A stretch of DNA of 64,000 nt from contig JAUKNK010000321.1 of NCBI GenBank assembly GCA_030765055.1, forward strand, positions 62,001 through 126,000, given 5' to 3'. The first letter of the stretch is position 1. Every line of letters begins with the position of its first letter. The notes under the pieces were generated by a model. It saw only the letters and a program-made list of their open reading frames with translations. It was not told the origin of the DNA and made no database searches. Source of the DNA: Mantis religiosa (Eukaryota > Arthropoda > Insecta > Mantodea > Mantidae). This document shows positions 27,450 through 39,001 of the stretch, piece after piece. A program made the translations under genes and the position numbers.

Positions 27450-27795
27450 CAAGATGGCATTTTTTCTAAGAACATAAATGCTGCAGATCAATCTTGGTAT
27501 TATTTGTATGAACCGTCAAGGGAGTGGAAAATCAAAATATCTCCTTGGAAATAAAAATTTCCTCAGAACAGTTGAGAAGGAAAGTTACGGAGGTTTTCCT
27601 TGATTCTCAGGGGCATATCCACCAAGAATTTGTTCCAGAATGTTGCACTGTAACCAAAGAAATGTACATAGACATCTTTTGTCAGCTCAGGGATGCAGTG
27701 AAAATGAAGCATCTGAAAAAATGGGCACAAAACTGGCAACTTCTGCACAACACTAAGCTGGACATTCAGTCCTGTTATGTGTTTCAAAGGGGAAG
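27450..27795 (+). pseudogene. mariner transposase relic
   Basis: The frames read NAADQSWYYLYEPSREWKI, then KVTEVFLDSQGHIHQEFVPECCTVTKEMYIDIFCQLRDAV and LKKWAQNWQLLHNTKLDIQS. These match the mariner blocks GDESW.Y.YDPE, FFDS.GI.H.EFVP.G.TV...FY..VL..LR..V and W...HDNA.AH. Two of the three catalytic aspartates are already altered (ADQ and HNT). It follows a Gypsy LTR by about 90 bp. Confidence 0.7.
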
Positions 27796-27799
27796 GTGT

Positions 27800-28420
27800 T
27801 TGTACTTGAGCACTGCTAGGTGAGCAACGAATCGGAGTCCTGCGGTGTTGTCGTATTGCATTCCCCCTAAGTGGTGTGTGACGAGCACCAACCTAATCAG
27901 TCTCTAATAAATACTATTCGGGCTAAGACAAAAATTCAGATTTTGCAAGAACTGATCCATGAGGAAGGAGAGAATGATGTATTTAACATAACCGTAAAAA
28001 CCCCATATGTTTAGCTCAAATAGTTTTCCTAATACGAATAAATAAAGTAGATACCATTATATTGTAACAATGCATTGCGATGTAAGCACTGTAATGAATA
28101 TCATTATTGGTTGGCATGTATGCGTGTACGTATATTTGAAATTACTCAGAACTGAAACGTAAACATTTGACATGACGTGATAAAAGAAATATGTACTTTG
28201 AATAAGCCAAGATGTTTGTTAAATTCGATGAGAGGAAACGATACACTTCTTTATAGTCTGGCAGAACGTATCTAGTCACATTATATCTTTCTTTATGATT
28301 TGTTCGTAATCTCTATTTACTCTAGAGTTCAAAGCAGCATTATTCAGTTACTCTTCCATGAAAAAGTATATCAGCTGGATCAAAAAGACGTGATCCACCT
28401 TTCCTCCCTTACTACTGCTA
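27800..28420. other. intergenic, no recognised feature
   Basis: AT-rich, with no ORF or repeat boundary that I can support. Confidence 0.35.
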
Positions 28421-28423
28421 GAA

Positions 28424-28560
28424 CAATCCAATAGAGTTAATGTGGGCCCAAATTATGTTGCAAACAGAAATAATATTTTTAAAATGACTGATGTTGAAGG
28501 ACTTATTCACGAAGAAATTGACAAGGAACACAAGACTGGGAAAACTGCATGAGATATCAG
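28424..28560 (+). pseudogene. IS630-type transposase C-terminal relic
   Basis: The translation VANRNNIFKMTDVEGLIHEEIDKEHKTGKTA resembles the last helices of DDE_3 transposases (WAQVK.YVA..N..FK..DV..L..EA...VTPE.W). The preceding catalytic glutamate region has decayed, and a stop follows. Confidence 0.45.
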
Positions 28561-28639
28561 ATAAAAAACTACAAGAAGACTTTTGGAAAGAAATAGCACG
28601 TAGCGAGATTTTGGAACGTATCATCATAATATAGATAGA

Positions 28640-28722
28640 TTCAACATGAAAAATTCAATGCCATGGCCGGGATTTGAACCATGGATCTCCTGGTTTCCGT
28701 CCTTAGCCTATATACGGCTAGT
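28640..28722 (-). repeat. tRNA-derived SINE, family 2 (copy b)
   Basis: Minus strand: GGCTAAGGACGGAAACCAGG, then AGATCCATGGTTCAAATCCC (a good B box), then GGCCATGGCATTGAATTTTTC. Same family as 19,860-19,955 and better preserved at the B box. The A-box region is truncated. Confidence 0.65.
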
Positions 28723-29454
28723 GTGAAGAAATGATTAATTTTCATCATTTAACTAAAGTATCATCATAAATTTGCAGTACTCAGACGTTGAAGACAGTGA
28801 CAATGACGAATTATCTCTTAACGTAAGTAACATTCATAGCTATACGGATGCACCACTGGTATTTTCGTTGGATTAGAAAAATAAATAATTCATAAAATAT
28901 AATTAACTTTAAACTAAATATTTAAACCATTTGCATAATATACGAATATTCATGTTGCAATTGTGATTTCAACAACTGCATTGTAATAAACCTTTGGAAA
29001 ATTCAGTTTGCATTTCCTTACATTTAGCGCCACAAACACTCGCAGGTGTGTGAGAGAGAGAGGGAAATATAAAAAGAGTGGGGATAACGAGGTGGCAACG
29101 GTGAAGGCTCTAACGCATCTGATTGGCTACAGGTGAGAACTCTTCCCATTTGAAACACATAATAGTAACACATTACTTTACCAGGTATCATGTGACAGCT
29201 TTGGAACATCTTCCATTATTCTCCTGAGCCTACAAGCCATAAGTTTTCTTCTTTTTATTTCACAAACATCATTTCAAAGGGTGACCATTTGCAAGCACTG
29301 AAGATGTTGCTGCAAATACAACAAGTGTGTCTGAAATTATTTCAAAAAATGGTTTCCAGAAATGTTTTGTTCTATACATTTTACACACATTGGTAGAAGT
29401 GTATCACTGAGGAAGGAAATATTCTGAAGGAAAAGTTGTGGAAATGAAGGTATT
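28723..29454. other. intergenic, no recognised feature
   Basis: AT-rich. A slightly GC-richer, purine-rich segment (29,045-29,130; GTGAGAGAGAGAGGG) is the only compositional change. I recognise no gene. Confidence 0.35.
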
Positions 29455-29500
29455 TGTTCTAGACGTTCTCGGGCTTCGAGCCAGGTAAGAAGATGTTGTG

Positions 29501-29545
29501 ACATCAACGTTTTGGGAGCGTGCATCTCTCCCATCTTCAGGATGC
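29501..29545 (-). ncRNA. hammerhead-like motif, PLE E left arm (mutated)
   Basis: Minus strand: GCAUC, CUGAAGA, U, stem II GGGAG...CUCCC (five pairs), AAAA where GAAA is expected, CGU, U at the cleavage position, then GAUGU pairing with GCAUC. Loss of G12 should inactivate it. Confidence 0.5.
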
Positions 29546-29853
29546 TGAATGACTTTAGCATTCCATGTGAATGTGGAGTGCTGTACATTGGACAAACAGG
29601 CAGGACAATAGCTACCAGAATTAAAGAACACGATAGAAGCATCAGACTGTTGCAACCTGAAAAGTCTAGGATGGCAGAACATTGCTTCCAGCAAGACTAT
29701 AGGGCTAGCTTCGGTCTCATCACTATTGCAGCAAAATGCAGTGGCTACTGGGAGTGCAGAGTTAAGGAGGCGTTGGCTATCTCGGCAGAGAGAGAGTCAA
29801 TCTTAACCAAGATGCTGGGCTACAATTTCATGCTGCATGGAATCCTGCATTAA
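29540..29853 (+). pseudogene. GIY-YIG endonuclease fragment, PLE E
   Basis: The frame reads FSIPCECGVLYIGQTGRTIATRIKEHDRSIRLLQPEKSRMAEHC, then FQQDYRASFGLITIAAKCSGYWECRVKEALAI. The CxCGxxYIGQTGRxxxxRxxEHxxxIR core is the second half of a GIY-YIG nuclease. The GIY strand itself is missing, because the inverted arm replaces it, so catalysis is impossible. It ends at a stop after HGILH. Confidence 0.75.
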
Positions 29854-30034
29854 AACTTGAAAAAGAAAGACTCAGGAAACACAGATTTGGCTTACTGGGC
29901 AGCGACCAGAGCAGCAGTGTTTTCTGAGAGGTCCGCCACATTACACCATCGCGAGCCTGCTCGCTGATTGGTCCTTATCATTTACCTTGGTGACCGGTAT
30001 ATATATGGGTCGCCCCCATCCCTAAAGTCATTCA

Positions 30035-30079
30035 GCATCCTGAAGATAGGAGAGATGCATGCTCCAGAAACGTCGATGT
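30035..30079 (+). ncRNA. hammerhead ribozyme candidate, PLE E right arm
   Basis: Plus strand: stem I GCAUC / GAUGU (five pairs, one G-U); core CUGAAGA; stem II U-GGAG ... CUCC-A (with one bulged A); GAAA; CGU; C17. All core positions fit CUGANGA/GAAA, and stem III is only A-U plus C-G. Independent lineage from the A and D copies. Confidence 0.65.
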
Positions 30080-30125
30080 CACAACGTCTTCTTACCTGGC
30101 TCGAAGCACGAGAATGTCTAGAACA

Positions 30126-31587
30126 TATATGCTGCCAGGAAAGATTCAGCTCATATTTCATGAAGGTATTTTGTGGATTATTTCCAAATACTAGAAACTT
30201 TTTGTTCCTTGTACATAGTGTGCTCCTCCAAAACCTACTAATTTCTATTTCATCCTGAAGAAAATATATACATAACTTATATGTAACTCATTTAGAAGCA
30301 AAGTATGAAAATAGAAAAATTCTAACTTTGCAATGTCCTTATATAATCAACAACATATTAAGCCATTTTAGTTCACTAATTCAAGTATGTGCAACCTGTC
30401 ATAATGATAAAGGAATTAATTTGTGCATATAACTTGCATTTTGTCAGTTAAGGGTTAATATTTACACCTAACTTTATTTAAAGAACACAAGCTTAAATAT
30501 CCACAACACATAAACACAACAATTCCATTCTCTACATTATCATAATTTAACATACACAGGTAGGTATTACATTCTCTTTGAAACATGTTCCAGTGCCAGA
30601 TTATATGCAGCTATAACACTTCTATGTTAAAAATGAGAATTGTCACAAAAATAAAAGGTATTAACAAATCTTTGTACTATTAATAAGGTTTACATTTGTA
30701 AAAATCACCATCTAGGTTTTTCCTACTTCGGATCAATGATAATGTCAACAACTGAACATATTTTTTATCTTTAGTGTTTGAACATAACCTCGGAAAACTT
30801 CTCAAAATAAAAGAAGTGCTCCACATTTTTAGATTATTATTAATTTATTATTTTATTTTATTATTAGTATTCAAAACTTATCACAGTACCTTGTTGCCTG
30901 TATCTTTACAAAGTGATACAAGCAATCAACTTCTCAGTGATTTGCATTTCAACAGGTGAATGACAACTACCATAAAACATTTCTTTATATTTTAATTAAT
31001 TGCTTAAAACTAATATCGCATTAGTTTGTACACTGTTAAAACTTATTTGGCACTAAAAACAAAACACATTTTTTCCTCCACCAAAATCCAAATGACATTC
31101 CATCAAATACATCAATAAATTCCTCAAGCTATGGAAGATGGCTATCATCAGCTTCAGAGGCAGGAAATAAAAAAATAATAAACATAAATTCATTTATATA
31201 GTTCCAAAATAAGTCTTCCATCTAGGACAATTTCTTGGGTGGTTTCATTTCCATATATGGAAGTAACCCTCTGGTCATGAAGTATTATTTGTATTTGTAT
31301 TTACTTCTCATCTTTCTTCTACATACAATTATATTGATACATTAACATTTGTAACATTTCTTTCACACACACACACACACACACAAAAAAAATGACTTAT
31401 TCACATCTAATATACCCTTACCCTTACACATTTTGTCTGCAACATATGATTTTCACATTAAAGCCATCCTAAGGTTTCAGCAGCCTGATGCCATTACTAG
31501 AATTAGGACTTTAAGGACCCCCACAGGAGAACACAGTTAAATGATACGCAACGTAATACAACCTACTACGTCATGCGTCAAAATGCT
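30126..31587. other. intergenic, AT-rich; short (CA) tract
   Basis: No supported gene. A (CA)10 run lies at about 31,364-31,384, followed by A's. Confidence 0.4.
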
Positions 31588-33220
31588 CAGGGCCATACAA
31601 ACACACACGCGCTGCCATTAGTGGCAGAGTGGCAGTGTTTGGAGACAGTGATTTGTTCACTGATAGTGAAGAACATAAATGTCAGAAGAACGTAAATGCA
31701 CAATGGACGAACAGTTAGCAAGAGATGATATTTTCACACAGAAGGGAGAAAATAATCAATGCAAGATATGCTATGTAGAAATTAAGGGCACTAAACCCAA
31801 ATGGCTGAGACAGCACTGCAACACTAAGAACCATCAAGCAAGGATTTTAGCAAGAACAGAGGTCGAGGAACTATCAAGTGCAACTTCACCGTCTCATTCC
31901 TAATTTTTCAGGACTTGTGTAAGATAATGGTGTGTGCAAATATACCGATGCACACAGTAGGTTATACACATTTTAAATACTTTGTACAAAAGTATACTAA
32001 ACGAGATCCTCCTTCTCAAACAACTTTACTTAATTGAGAATTACCACAATGTTGTAATGATGTCATATCGCAAATACGAAAAAGAATGGGCGAAAATAAA
32101 ATGTGGATTTCAAATGATGAAACCGAAGTTGCTGTTGGCAGGTGTGTTACAAATGTCGTCCTGGGAATGCTACTGCCAGACAAATCAGGAGAAACATTTT
32201 GATTAATGTCAGAAATTAGTGAAAAGGTGAACCATGTGACAATTGTAGACATATTTAAAACGAGCATGATGCTGTTGTATCCAGAAGGAATAAATGTAGA
32301 TAATGTACTCGTTTTCATCACCAACGCTGCAAGTTATATGATAAAAGCAGGCAAGGAGCTTCAGAACAAGTATCCCAACATGCTGCATTTGACCTGTCTG
32401 GCACACAGACTCCATTGTGTAGCCGAGAAAATTCACAGAAGTTACAGTGATGTAAACAGTTTCATTGCAAACGTAAAAAATATATTTTTGAAAGCTCCTG
32501 GCGACTAACATCCCTTTACCTCCTTAGCAGATTACAACACGCTGGGCACCTGGCTAAATCCGCTATGTATTATGTGGATCATTACGACATAGTTACTGAA
32601 ATTCTTAGTATGTTAGATAACAAGCATAGTTCTGCTCAGTCTCTCATTTCAAGCAAATTACATGGAGATTTACAGTTTTTCAGACCTGTCCAAACCCGTT
32701 TTTCAGCTAGAAAAGAGAGGTAATAAAATGCCTCATGCCACAGGGCTCAGAAGAACTAGCTCAACAGATAGACTTAGCAGCTGCTGAACCTATCATGGAT
32801 AAAATAAAAAGAAAATGAAAACCGTACTTGAGAAAAACCCAGGCTATTTTAAAATGGTGAACATTTGCAGGCGCATAAGCAAACAGTGCTTACAAGTCAA
32901 GGAGATCTGCAGTATTTTATGTTTTCACCTGTTACATCATCTGATGTCGAGAGAACTTTTTCATACTACAAATACTGCTTGAGTGACAGAAGGAGGAGAT
33001 TCACCTTCGAAAAGTTTAAAATGTATGTTTTTATATACTGTAATAAGTTGAATAATTGAAGAGGAAGCATTTATTTTGTATTGTAAAAGTAATTTATTTT
33101 ACTTTATTATTCAAATATGTTTTGTTATACATCTACTTCTACTGAATGATTCTGAAAATGGTGACATAATTTACAAATTGTTTTATTAAAACAGGTTGTT
33201 AGCACGTTTGTATACCCCTA
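31588..33220 (+). mobile_element. hAT transposon, decayed, near full length
   Basis: The probable termini CAGGGCCATACAAACACAC and TAGGGGTATACAAACGTGC (inward from the right) match at about two thirds of positions. I see no 8-bp duplication outside them. The interior encodes a BED-type zinc finger, a central hAT region and the C-terminal dimerisation block in the correct order, in separate frames. Confidence 0.7.
31679..33059 (+). pseudogene. hAT transposase (BED finger to dimerisation domain, broken)
   Basis: Three separated frames represent one gene. 31,679-31,903 has a zinc finger (CKICYVEIKG, then KWLRQHCNTKNHQ). 32,206-32,508 has VFITNAASYMIKAGKELQNKYPNMLHLTCLAHRLHCVAEKI and FIANVKNIFLKAP, a central block typical of a widespread hAT group whose proteins resemble CGG-triplet-repeat binding factors. 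32,865-33,059 has FMFSPVTSSDVERTFSYYKYCLSDRRRRFTFE, the hAT dimerisation motif. Stops and frameshifts separate the pieces (around 31,905, 32,030-32,200 and 32,510-32,860). Inactive. Confidence 0.75.
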
Positions 33221-33436
33221 AGGCGGCCGACCTTGTTCACTACTGGAGTTAAACCATGGCCTTCTTCCAATACTCACAGCATGCACACACAGCAACCCGA
33301 GTCCTAGAAGTCCTAAGTCTAGTCATTACACAGAAACCACTGCACAATGCTCGGGTTATCATTTGGTAATTCTCAATGCACACAATCTGCAAACAGTTAA
33401 CTAAGAGCCATACAGAGACCTCATTATTACCTTGTG
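33221..33436. other. unassigned sequence
   Basis: Between the hAT end and the GC-rich repeat. No ORF or repeat recognised. Confidence 0.3.
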
Positions 33437-33960
33437 ATCTCGTAGGAGAGGGGATCCGTCCCCTTCAGCTGCCGTGGTGCAGGCACTGCGGACCCTTAGC
33501 ACTTGTGGTACCTCTGACGTTACTAGAGGAACCTTGGGCCAAACTGCTGAGTCCCTCCTGTTGGGGAGTTGTTCGGATTGGGTTGGACTCGAGGGGGTAG
33601 TGTGTTCCCGACACCCACGAGGAATTGGGTACCTCCAGCCAGGCTACGGCCGCCCGGAGCGGATAGAGGGTTGCCTCATAAGTCCCGGGAAGGTGTGCTA
33701 GATCACCACAACTAGTAGAAGGTGTGCTAGATCACCAGGCGGCCCTACCGAGGTTTTCGGTAGTCTTCCCTGCGGGGATGACGCGCATAAGTGGCGTATC
33801 CACTTCCACCCCGTCTTGACATTATTGTCAACGGGGGGGGGGGGGCTTCTTAAGAAATCAGGTATTGCCCTATGGAAAGAGCCCCGGAGTATCCATCGCT
33901 TCCGGGCTGAAGGTGGCCAGGGTATCATGTCAGAAACTTGAGTGCTCCATGACAATGGAT
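33437..33960 (+). repeat. unclassified GC-rich dispersed repeat (copy 2)
   Basis: Begins GGAGAGGGGATCCGTCCCCT and runs through CAGCTGCCGTGGTGCAGGCA, GTTGTTCGGATTGGGTTGGA, a duplicated GAAGGTGTGCTAGATCACCA segment, GGCGTATCCACTTCCACCCC and a run of about 13 G's. GC content is far above its surroundings. It is closely related to copy 3 at 35,862. All three frames contain stops, so it is probably a UTR or non-coding element. Confidence 0.75.
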
Positions 33961-34840
33961 GCTGCAGCAAGGTAGAGCAATAACACACACTAAGGGGAAT
34001 AACTTGTCCTTCTGCAATAACACTTTGAGATCAAGGAATGTCTGTTTAATATGAGGCATCTTGATAAGATCGATGAGCTACCTACAAATATTGCCACACT
34101 GCATGGGAAGATAAAGCTATCCTTACAGCAACCTATGTTCAATAAGTTTCAGAAGCATAAATTTGCTACACAATTTTGTACCAATGCCATTATATAACAT
34201 TTCAGTGTCATTTGTTTTTCTGCATACATTGGGAATTCATATATGTATGACTGAATGTATGAAGGTAGAAGAGTATGATCTTGTTGCATACGCCTGCTAC
34301 AAAATAGGAATGAACATAAGGCGGGGCAAGGTGTGGCTGTTCTATCGCTACTATCCAATGCGGTGCGTGCAATATTGTACAGTTAGGCACGCATACTGGC
34401 TTGCTTTGCCGAAGCATTAAGCTAATTTCCTTACACACTCTAAAGATATCAATTGAAGAATTATTTTGCTTTTCCCATGTTACAGAGCTATTTTTTTGAG
34501 GATTACTGTCCAAATCCCATGTCTGTAGCACATATGTTTTCAGAGATATGGAAACATAAGGTGCTTGACTACAGAGAAAAGAATTAATAACTGGTCAGTG
34601 AAGAAAAGTACACACGGGCTATGCTGTGTTGCATTTTGTGCCCTGCATTTAGTAAAGTGGTGATCTTTTAAGAGCGCACACGCGCTTTTCAAAGTTAGTA
34701 AATATATCGCTTAGCAAGCCTAGTACTGGTGCGCTTAGTAGTAACTGTGAAACAACTCATAAGATTTTACATAAATAAGCTACAAATATTCTTGTTAATG
34801 TGTATTCCTTTTTCAAACAGATGTAAATTAAAGACATTTT
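33961..34840. other. intergenic, no recognised feature
   Basis: No supported gene. The small frames (for example 34,163-34,420 plus) have no recognisable motifs and overlap equally long antisense frames. Confidence 0.35.
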
Positions 34841-34892
34841 CGAAAGTACAAATTTCGCTCTGAGTCGAGAATTAATTTTACAAGCTTGTCAC

Positions 34893-35278
34893 ATGAGTGC
34901 TTATTCTGTGACAAACATTGTTAAAGAAGGCAAACAGTTTATCAAATTAGGAGAAGTTTCCATATTTAGATCTCCAGGGAAACATTGGGCAGCTAAAAAA
35001 GGTGCTACCAACTTAGACAATTTTCAAAACTGTGTTTTACGTAGAACGATTTCTGATTTATATGACAAGGGTGAATATCCAACTGCCAAAAGGCTGACCA
35101 ATTGAATGAGGGGGAAAATAGAATATATGGATTCTGTATCTTCTATGTACAATATTCTAAAATCTCTTGGGTTCAAATACAGGAGAACCAATTATGGTCG
35201 CAAATTTCTGCTTGAAAGAAACGATATTGTTGCTGCAAGACTAAAATTTCTGCGCAAAATGCATAAAATTAGTACATG
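34893..35278 (+). pseudogene. IS630/Tc1-type transposase N-terminal half
   Basis: The translation reads SAYSVTNIVKEGKQFIKLGE, then FQNCVLRRTISDLYDKGEYPTAKRLTN, a stop, MRGKIEYMDSVSSMYNILKSLGFKYRRTNYGRKFLLERNDI and AARLKFLRKMHKIS. It is the helix-turn-helix N-terminus of a DDE_3 transposase family: C.IRR.I...Y....E.PT..KL...L..KI......S....L..LGF..+K....RK.L.ER.DI...R..FLR......... The first catalytic aspartate would follow but is absent, because the sequence passes into piggyBac-like DNA at about 35,286. Confidence 0.75.
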
Positions 35279-35285
35279 AGATTCA

Positions 35286-35650
35286 GGGTGTAAAAATGCT
35301 TCATAAATACACATTAATATCTTCTGTATTTATTAAGTATTTTAATAAAATAAAAATTGGTTTAAAGTCCATTACAGACAGTATACAAATATGGCATCAT
35401 TAAATTAGAAACTATATTCAGAAATCGTTGAAATGTCACTATTTTATTTCACTGTAGCAAACATCTTATTTCATAGAATACATCTAATTTGAATCATTTT
35501 GTTTTGTGTGCATATGAACGATAGCTACGTAAGTGAACTGTTCTCCAGTTCAAGGTTTTAAGGTTCAGTTTCTGCGATAATCATTGTATATGTTCTCACA
35601 CACATGGTGAGTTATTAAGCAAACTTCTCTGTCAGCATTGTATCACTGTA
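35286..35650 (+). mobile_element. piggyBac-type element internal fragment
   Basis: Collinear with 16,519-16,915 of the piggyBac derivative. Shared blocks include CGTATTTATTAAG-like, CACTATTTTATTTCACTGTAGC, ATCATTTTGTTT and CTGTCAGCAT. Both ends are missing, so it is a truncated copy. Confidence 0.7.
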
Positions 35651-35861
35651 CATCTGATCATCTATATGATACTTGTTAGGTTGAGACAAAGATCTTCCAT
35701 CTTTGTTGCCCGCTAGCTGTGGAACTGGCAACGCCAAGAGAGTACGATAACCGTATTGGCTCAACCTATGTTCATTCTTATTTTGTAGCTACTCTAGCAA
35801 TATTCATTAGGCAAAAAGAATGACGGCTAAATACTAAAGAATCCCTGTCAGTTAAATTCCT

Positions 35862-36405
35862 GTAGGGAAGGGGATCCATCCCTTTCAGCTGCCATGGTGC
35901 AGGCACTGCGGACCCTAGCACTTGTGGTACCTCTGATGTAACTAGAGGAACCTCTGGCCGAACATTCGAGCCCCTCCCTGAATGGGAGTTGTTCGGATTG
36001 GGTTGGACTCGAGGGGGCAGTGGTTCCCGATATCCGTGGGAGATCGGGTACGTCTCTGGATGGGGTTGAGGGAAGCCATATATTCCCGCGTACTAGCCAG
36101 CATAGCTAGTAGAAGATGTGCTAGATCACCAGGTGGCCCCACCGAGGTTGATCGGTAGCCTTCCCATTTTGGAGTTGGCGTGCGTAAGTGGCGTATCCAC
36201 TTCCATCCCGTCTTGAGTCTACAGGACCAGATGGGGGGGGGCTTGTTAGTCTCTAGGTCTTGCCCTATGGAAAGCCCCACAGAGGCGCTGGGCGCCCTTT
36301 CGGGACAGCTCGGTAACTCCCTGGTCGTCAGAGGGGGTGTCAGTCTTCATTCTGTGAGGACCTGCCCTGGTAGATACCCCTCGAGTTTATCTATATCTGT
36401 CACTT
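35862..36405 (+). repeat. unclassified GC-rich dispersed repeat (copy 3)
   Basis: The best-preserved copy. It has the same order of blocks as copy 2 (GGGGATCCATCCCTTTCAGC, GGTACCTCTGATGTAACTAG, GTTGTTCGGATTGGGTTGGA, TGTGCTAGATCACCAGGTGG, GGCGTATCCACTTCCATCCC) and extends further, to CCCTGGTAGATACCCC. I see no target duplication, poly(A) tail or tRNA-like boxes. Confidence 0.75.
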
Positions 36406-36990
36406 AAATAATTGAAAAGAGTATTTTTACTGTTATGCACATACAATAAAATACTTGTGGATGTATTTGACTCTATTTTGGAACTTTTTTCTTTTTTTGG
36501 TATTAAAACATTTGGTACTGAAAGTAATTTTTTCCCCACCTCTAATCAGCATTTCACAAATTCTTTTTTATTCTTATAAAGATATTTTACAGAAAGTTTA
36601 ACAATTTTTATGCCAGAATGTAAAAAAAAGAAATGTGGAAAAGTTTTAAAAGAAAGAAAAGTGCTCCACATTTATGTAAAAGTTTTTTTGTTTTTTTTTT
36701 CCTCTCTGTGTGGTTTATAAGCCAACTGTTGTGTGCCACATTTTCTCAAAAAACTTCTCTCAGTAATACATATTTACAAAATAATGATATTTATAGTTTT
36801 AAATAGCATATATATATAATATATAATCTTAAAACTGTACTACTAGGAAACATGGGTCATATTTACAGAAATAATGCAATCTCTCATTTAAATGTAAAAA
36901 ATCCTACATTTAACAACATGGCTTATTTAGTTATATATATTTATATGTATATATATTTTGTTTTTCTGTACAAATAGAAAACTTAGTTTC
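36406..36990. other. intergenic, AT-rich
   Basis: Strongly AT-rich with T runs and (TA)n-like segments. Nothing recognised. Confidence 0.4.
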
Positions 36991-37600
36991 CAATTAGCCA
37001 TTTTGGGTGTAATTTTTAATTTTAGAAAACAGCAATACTCCAATCTGCCAATGTATAGTCGTTGTAAGGAAGCATTCAAAACTCTTTCAATGCCAACCAT
37101 TCCTAGTATCTTTACATTAAAATCCATATTGTATATACGAAATAGGTCTTTGCCTCAATATTCAGCTATTCATAACTACAACACTAGAGGAAAACAGAAC
37201 TTGATAACTCAATCACATAGATTAAAATTATATGAAAGAAAGATTGATTATATTGGCAGTAAATTATTTAATAAATTACCAATAAATTTTGGAAATTTTA
37301 CTCCATTACCTAAGTTTAAGCACATATTAACTAATTTTCTTAAATCAAAAGCTTACTATGATGTGGAAGAATTTCTGAATGATAATGATATTGTAATTGA
37401 CCTACAGTAACTTTTTATCAATGTATTTGTATTACAATCATCTTTATGTATTATTTTAGCACTTAACTGTTATTACTTGTAATTGTATTGATTGTCTTTA
37501 TTTATTTTTAACTGGACTATGATCTTAAACAAGTTTTCAATTGTGTATACTATTGTACTTGTTATAAAGAGCAATAAATTTTTGTCATCTGTAAAAAAAA
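36991..37600 (+). mobile_element. CR1-like LINE 3' end with A tail
   Basis: The plus-strand frame reads SRCKEAFKTLSMPTIPSIFTLKSI, NYNTRGKQNLITQSHRLKLYERKIDYIGSKLFNKLPINFGN and FKHILTNFLKSKAYYDVEEFL, then a stop and a short AT-rich 3' UTR. The UTR ends with an AATAAA-type signal (37,573) and CTGTAAAAAAAAC. This is the C-terminal tail of a CR1-like reverse transcriptase protein. The 5' part, including the catalytic motifs, is missing, as is usual for 5' truncated insertions. Confidence 0.75.
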
Positions 37601-37644
37601 CAAAGGTTAACTGCATATTAAATGTACCCATTTACAGTATTTTG

Positions 37645-37765
37645 GCGAACCCATTGTTGATTTGAGGCAGCGCAGGCAATGAGGGCAAAGAGACAGGCAG
37701 TGCAGTGCGAAGATAAAAGCTTGCTGGAATGATGGGGGGGAAGGAGATGGGTTTCTGGAGAGTTC
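37645..37765 (+). repeat. unclassified repeat, left member of inverted pair
   Basis: Matches the reverse complement of 39,758-39,870 in order: CATTGTTGATT, GGCAGTGCAGTGC, AAAGCTTGCTGGAA, GGGGGGAAGGAGATGG and TTTCTGGA. The pair encloses the two nested LINEs. Confidence 0.65.
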
Positions 37766-37789
37766 GTCTTTTTTCAAGTGCCACCTTGA

Positions 37790-38365
37790 TTGTTTGAGAA
37801 TCAATGTAAATATAATGGCAAATGTGAGCATAACACTTTTTGCGGATGATACGAGTATTTTCTTAAAAGGGGCAAATGAAAACAATGTGAATTTACATAT
37901 AGACAGCAGATTGAAATATATCCAGGAATGGTTCAATATAAACTTGCTACTGTTCAGCAAAGAGAAAACAGCAGCAATAAACTTCCATAGTAAACTTAAT
38001 AAGAACGTTACTTATCCACAAATTACGCTCGGGCGAGTTGAGATAAAATATGCTAAAATAAACCAATTTCTGGGTTTGTTACTAGATGAGAACTGAAGTT
38101 GGGAAATGCATATTGATAGCCTCACTAACAGACTTAGTAAAATGTGCTTCTTAGTAAGGTCAATAAAATTTATGTCAAGTGAACATATTCTTAGAGTGGT
38201 ATATCTTGCATACATTCATAGTCTATTAACATATGGGATAACCTTCTGTGGAAATTCAAACAATAGCATTTAGGTTTTTAGGATGCAAAAGAAAGTAATA
38301 CGGATTATGGCTAATGTCACAAACAAAACTAGTTGCAAACCATACTTCAGAAAATTTAAAATTTT
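37790..38365 (+). mobile_element. CR1-like LINE, RT region (5' segment)
   Basis: The plus-strand frame holds the RT active site SITLFADDTSIFLKG, then IDSRLKYIQEWFNINLLLFSKEKT, INQFLGLLLDEN, a stop, SWEMHIDSLTNRLSKM, VVYLAYIHSLLTYGITFCGN and FRMQKKVIRIMANV. It ends at FRKFKIL, where a second LINE on the opposite strand is inserted. Its 3' end continues at about 39,002. One stop and one changed codon show that it is defunct. Confidence 0.75.

Positions 38366-39001
<636 letters not shown>

Larger units (their letters stand above)
29455..30125 (+). mobile_element. Penelope-like element E remnant with 103-bp inverted ends
   Basis: The 103-bp segments 29,455-29,557 (minus) and 30,023-30,125 (plus) are inverted copies. 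Each carries a hammerhead-like motif followed by CTTACCTGGCTCGAAGC. Between them is a GIY-YIG fragment of a different PLE lineage from A-D. The layout, 3' UTR in inverted orientation at both sides, repeats that of the other PLEs here. Confidence 0.75.
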
